This document shows positions 14,534 to 16,334 of a stretch of 16,334 nucleotides of DNA, in pieces. The notes beneath the pieces were generated by a model. That model made no database searches, was not told where the DNA came from, and saw only the letters and a list, made by a program, of their open reading frames with translations. The stretch is from PALSA-607 sp036510735 (GTDB taxonomy: Bacteria; Actinomycetota; Actinomycetes; Acidothermales; Acidothermaceae). Each line of letters starts with the position of its first letter. Position 1 is the stretch's first letter. The position numbers and the translations under genes are program-made. The DNA is taken from NCBI GenBank assembly GCA_036510735.1, contig DATCDK010000021.1, positions 1-16,334 on the forward strand, written 5' to 3'.

Positions 14534-15523
14534 GTGCGGGTCACGATGGCCGATGTCGCCCGTCACGCGGGGGTCAGCAAGACAACGGTGTCGCGAGTTT
14601 TGAACGGCAAGGACGATCTCGACGCAGGGACGGCGCTTCGAGTCCGGTCGGTGATCGCAGAACTTGGTTACGTGCCGAGCTCGGGTGCGGTCGGCCTAGC
14701 CCGGGGTCGGACGAGCACCGTCGGTGTCCTGGTGCCGTCCCTTACCTGGCCGTGGATGGGAGACGTGCTTCAGGGTGCCGTCGATGTCCTTGAAGCTGAG
14801 TCGTACGGGCTGCTGCTCTTTACCTGTAATCGCGGTGAGGATTCGATGCGCCGTTTTGCTACGCAGGTATCCGCGAAGTCGTTCGACGGTCTGCTGGTGA
14901 TCGAGCCGGAAGGAACGCTCGACTACATCGACGGCCTGCACGCCAAGGGCTTGCCGGTCGTCATGATCGACGACCGCGCACATCAACCGCTGTTTCCATC
15001 GGTCGCAACGACGAATCGTGCCGGAGCCGAAATGGCTGCGCAGCACTTACTCGGCCTCGGCCGTCGGCGTCCGGCTGTGGTTCAGGGCCCCCGGTTTGGT
15101 TGTACCGAAGAACGCCTTGAGGGCTTCGCGCAGAGCTACCAGGCTGCGGGCCTCCCCATCAGCGCTGATCGCGTGGTCGATGGCGACTTCACCTTCGACG
15201 GCGGCAGGCTCGCCATCAAACGACTGCGCGAGGCAGGCATCGAGTTCGATGCGGTCTTTGCGCATAACGATCTATCTGCGGCCGGGGTGATCCAGGAATT
15301 GCGGGATTCAGGCAGGCGGATCCCCGCGGACGTCGCAGTAGTGGGCTTCGACGACATTCCCTTGGCGGCGCACACCGAGCCGGCGTTGACGACCGTTCGG
15401 CAACCGTTGAGGGAGATGGGCGCGGCAGCCGCCCGGATGCTGCTCGCCTATTTTGCGGGCTCACCGGTTCCAGAGACTCGACTGGTTATCCCAACCACGC
15501 TCGTAGTGAGGGGTTCGACATAG
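14534..15523 (+). CDS. LacI-family regulator, likely CebR/CelR-like cello-oligosaccharide or beta-glucoside repressor
   Basis: A 329-residue LacI/GalR-family protein with HTH TMADVARHAGVSKTTVSRVL (residues 4-23), hinge GAVGLARGRTSTVG, and an effector domain beginning VGVLVPSLTWPWMG and ending VVGFDDIPLAAHTEPALTTV, RQPLREMG and LVVRGST. GTG 14534 is chosen because AGGAG (14524-14528) lies five bases before it. GTG 14510 and ATG 14435-type starts would place the operator inside or against the coding region. A CebR-type palindrome precedes it, and a similar site precedes the GH1 beta-glucosidase downstream. From this I infer that it represses itself and the glucosidase and is released by cellobiose or a related glucoside. 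The ligand cannot be read from the sequence. Confidence 0.93.
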   Translation: MRVTMADVARHAGVSKTTVSRVLNGKDDLDAGTALRVRSVIAELGYVPSSGAVGLARGRTSTVGVLVPSLTWPWMGDVLQGAVDVLEAESYGLLLFTCNRGEDSMRRFATQVSAKSFDGLLVIEPEGTLDYIDGLHAKGLPVVMIDDRAHQPLFPSVATTNRAGAEMAAQHLLGLGRRRPAVVQGPRFGCTEERLEGFAQSYQAAGLPISADRVVDGDFTFDGGRLAIKRLREAGIEFDAVFAHNDLSAAGVIQELRDSGRRIPADVAVVGFDDIPLAAHTEPALTTVRQPLREMGAAAARMLLAYFAGSPVPETRLVIPTTLVVRGST

Positions 15524-15570
15524 CTCCGTCAGCCCGGGCGCCCAGCGCGTCGCAAGTAACGAAAGTGTCT

Positions 15571-15586
15571 CGGCTCTTCGCAGCCG
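15571..15586 (+). terminator. Weak hairpin after the LacI regulator
   Basis: CGGCT and AGCCG pair around a six-base loop (CTTCGC), 47 bases after the regulator's stop. The stem is only five bases and there is no U tract, so it could be a weak terminator or chance. Confidence 0.2.
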
Positions 15587-15606
15587 TGGCATGTAGGACG
15601 AACGCG

Positions 15607-15620
15607 CGGTAACGTTCCCA
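15607..15620. promoter_or_regulatory. Imperfect CebR/CelR-type operator before the beta-glucosidase
   Basis: CGGTAACGTTCCCA matches ten of the twelve fixed positions of TGGGANCGNTCCCA; the right half is perfect. It lies 24 bases before the GTG of the GH1 gene, a position that would allow repression by the regulator encoded just upstream. Confidence 0.55.
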
Positions 15621-15644
15621 CGGCTGATCAGAGAGGATGCCTTC

Positions 15645-16334
15645 GTGGACGGTTCTAGCCCATTTCCTGCGGACTTCGTGTGGGGCGTCGCTACGTCGGC
15701 GTACCAGATCGAGGGCGCGCACGATGTGGATGGACGCCGTCCGTCGATCTGGGACACGTTCTGCCAGCAGCCCGGCGCGATCGACGGTGGGGATACCGGC
15801 GATGTCGCGTGCGACCACTACCACCGGTGGCAAGAAGATCTCGACCTCGTAAAGCAGCTGGGGGCGGCCGCCTACCGCTTCTCAGTGGCGTGGCCGCGAG
15901 TCATTCCGACCGGCGCGGGTGCGGTGAATCCCAAGGGCATCGCGTTCTACGACGCGCTCGTCGATGGGCTGCTCGCGAGGGGAATCACGCCGTTCGTCAC
16001 CTTGTACCACTGGGATCTTCCGCAGGATCTGCAGGACAAGGGCGGCTGGCCGCTGCGTGACACGGCGTATGCGTTCGCCGAGTACGCGGCCGTGGTGGCG
16101 GGCGCGCTTGGCGATCGAGTCGTTAACTGGATGACCTTGAATGAGCCGTTGTGTTCTGCGTGGATCGGGCACCTTGAGGGACGCATGGCGCCTGGGGTCA
16201 AGGACATCGCGGCGGCGGTTCCTGCCTCGTTCCACTTGCATCTCGGGCACGGACTCGGCGTCCAGGCGGTTCGATCTGCTGCGAAGCTCACGCCATCTAT
16301 CGGCATCGTGAACAACTTGAGCCCTGTGCTTCCC
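15645..16334 (+). CDS. GH1 beta-glucosidase (partial, N-terminal half)
   Basis: The open frame runs off the right edge after 230 codons, about half of the usual 450-residue glycoside hydrolase family 1 enzyme. It begins SSPFPADFVWGVATSAYQIE, the standard GH1 N-terminus, and continues with IWDTF, CDHYHRW, YRFSVAWPRV, VTLYHWDLPQDL and the acid/base motif TLNEP (E about residue 167). The catalytic nucleophile motif (TENG type) lies beyond the window. No signal peptide is present, so the enzyme should be cytosolic, cleaving beta-glucosides such as cellobiose after import. GTG 15645 has GAGAGGA seven bases upstream. It lies 121 bases after the LacI regulator, with a CebR-type site in the gap. Confidence 0.95.
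   Translation, partial: MDGSSPFPADFVWGVATSAYQIEGAHDVDGRRPSIWDTFCQQPGAIDGGDTGDVACDHYHRWQEDLDLVKQLGAAAYRFSVAWPRVIPTGAGAVNPKGIAFYDALVDGLLARGITPFVTLYHWDLPQDLQDKGGWPLRDTAYAFAEYAAVVAGALGDRVVNWMTLNEPLCSAWIGHLEGRMAPGVKDIAAAVPASFHLHLGHGLGVQAVRSAAKLTPSIGIVNNLSPVLP

Overview
The window is high-GC DNA from an actinobacterium that cannot be placed more precisely. It has many GTG starts, LacI-type sugar regulators, a large LuxR-family (LAL/MalT-like) ATPase regulator, and a U-less hairpin terminator. No tRNA, rRNA, CRISPR array, insertion sequence or integrase was seen.

Left part (1-2500). The leftward start of a lipoprotein, probably a sugar-binding component of an ABC transporter, lies divergent to a LacI-family regulator. 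That regulator has a histone-like KTPAA/RTPAA tail and is preceded by a possible 16-codon leader peptide. A small four-helix membrane protein, a stretch of 10-bp-phased TCTAAG repeats, and a small arginine-rich protein follow.

Signalling part (2499-11870). This holds a 993-residue LAL regulator and a SnoaL/NTF2-like gene broken by a one-base frameshift. Next is a leftward tandem HD-GYP-like protein with a LuxR helix-turn-helix. Divergent from it is an operon of a small ABM-like protein and an AmiC/UrtA-type binding protein that has no export signal, closed by a strong hairpin. Beyond the hairpin is a soluble protein with four PAS-like regions, GGDEF and EAL. I read the HD-GYP/LuxR, ABM-like, cytosolic AmiC-like and PAS-GGDEF-EAL genes as a candidate ligand-responsive cyclic-di-GMP circuit. 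This is the most interesting inference in the window.

Right part (11867-16334). A decayed phosphoesterase is N-terminally truncated and frameshifted, and its stop overlaps that of the GGDEF-EAL gene. It is followed by a leftward LacI regulator with a TGACGTCA palindrome at its probable promoter, and a single-pass membrane protein. The end is a LacI regulator/GH1 beta-glucosidase pair. TGGGANCGNTCCCA-type operators, as known for CebR/CelR cellobiose regulators, lie before both genes of this pair, suggesting a self-contained cello-oligosaccharide or beta-glucoside utilisation unit.
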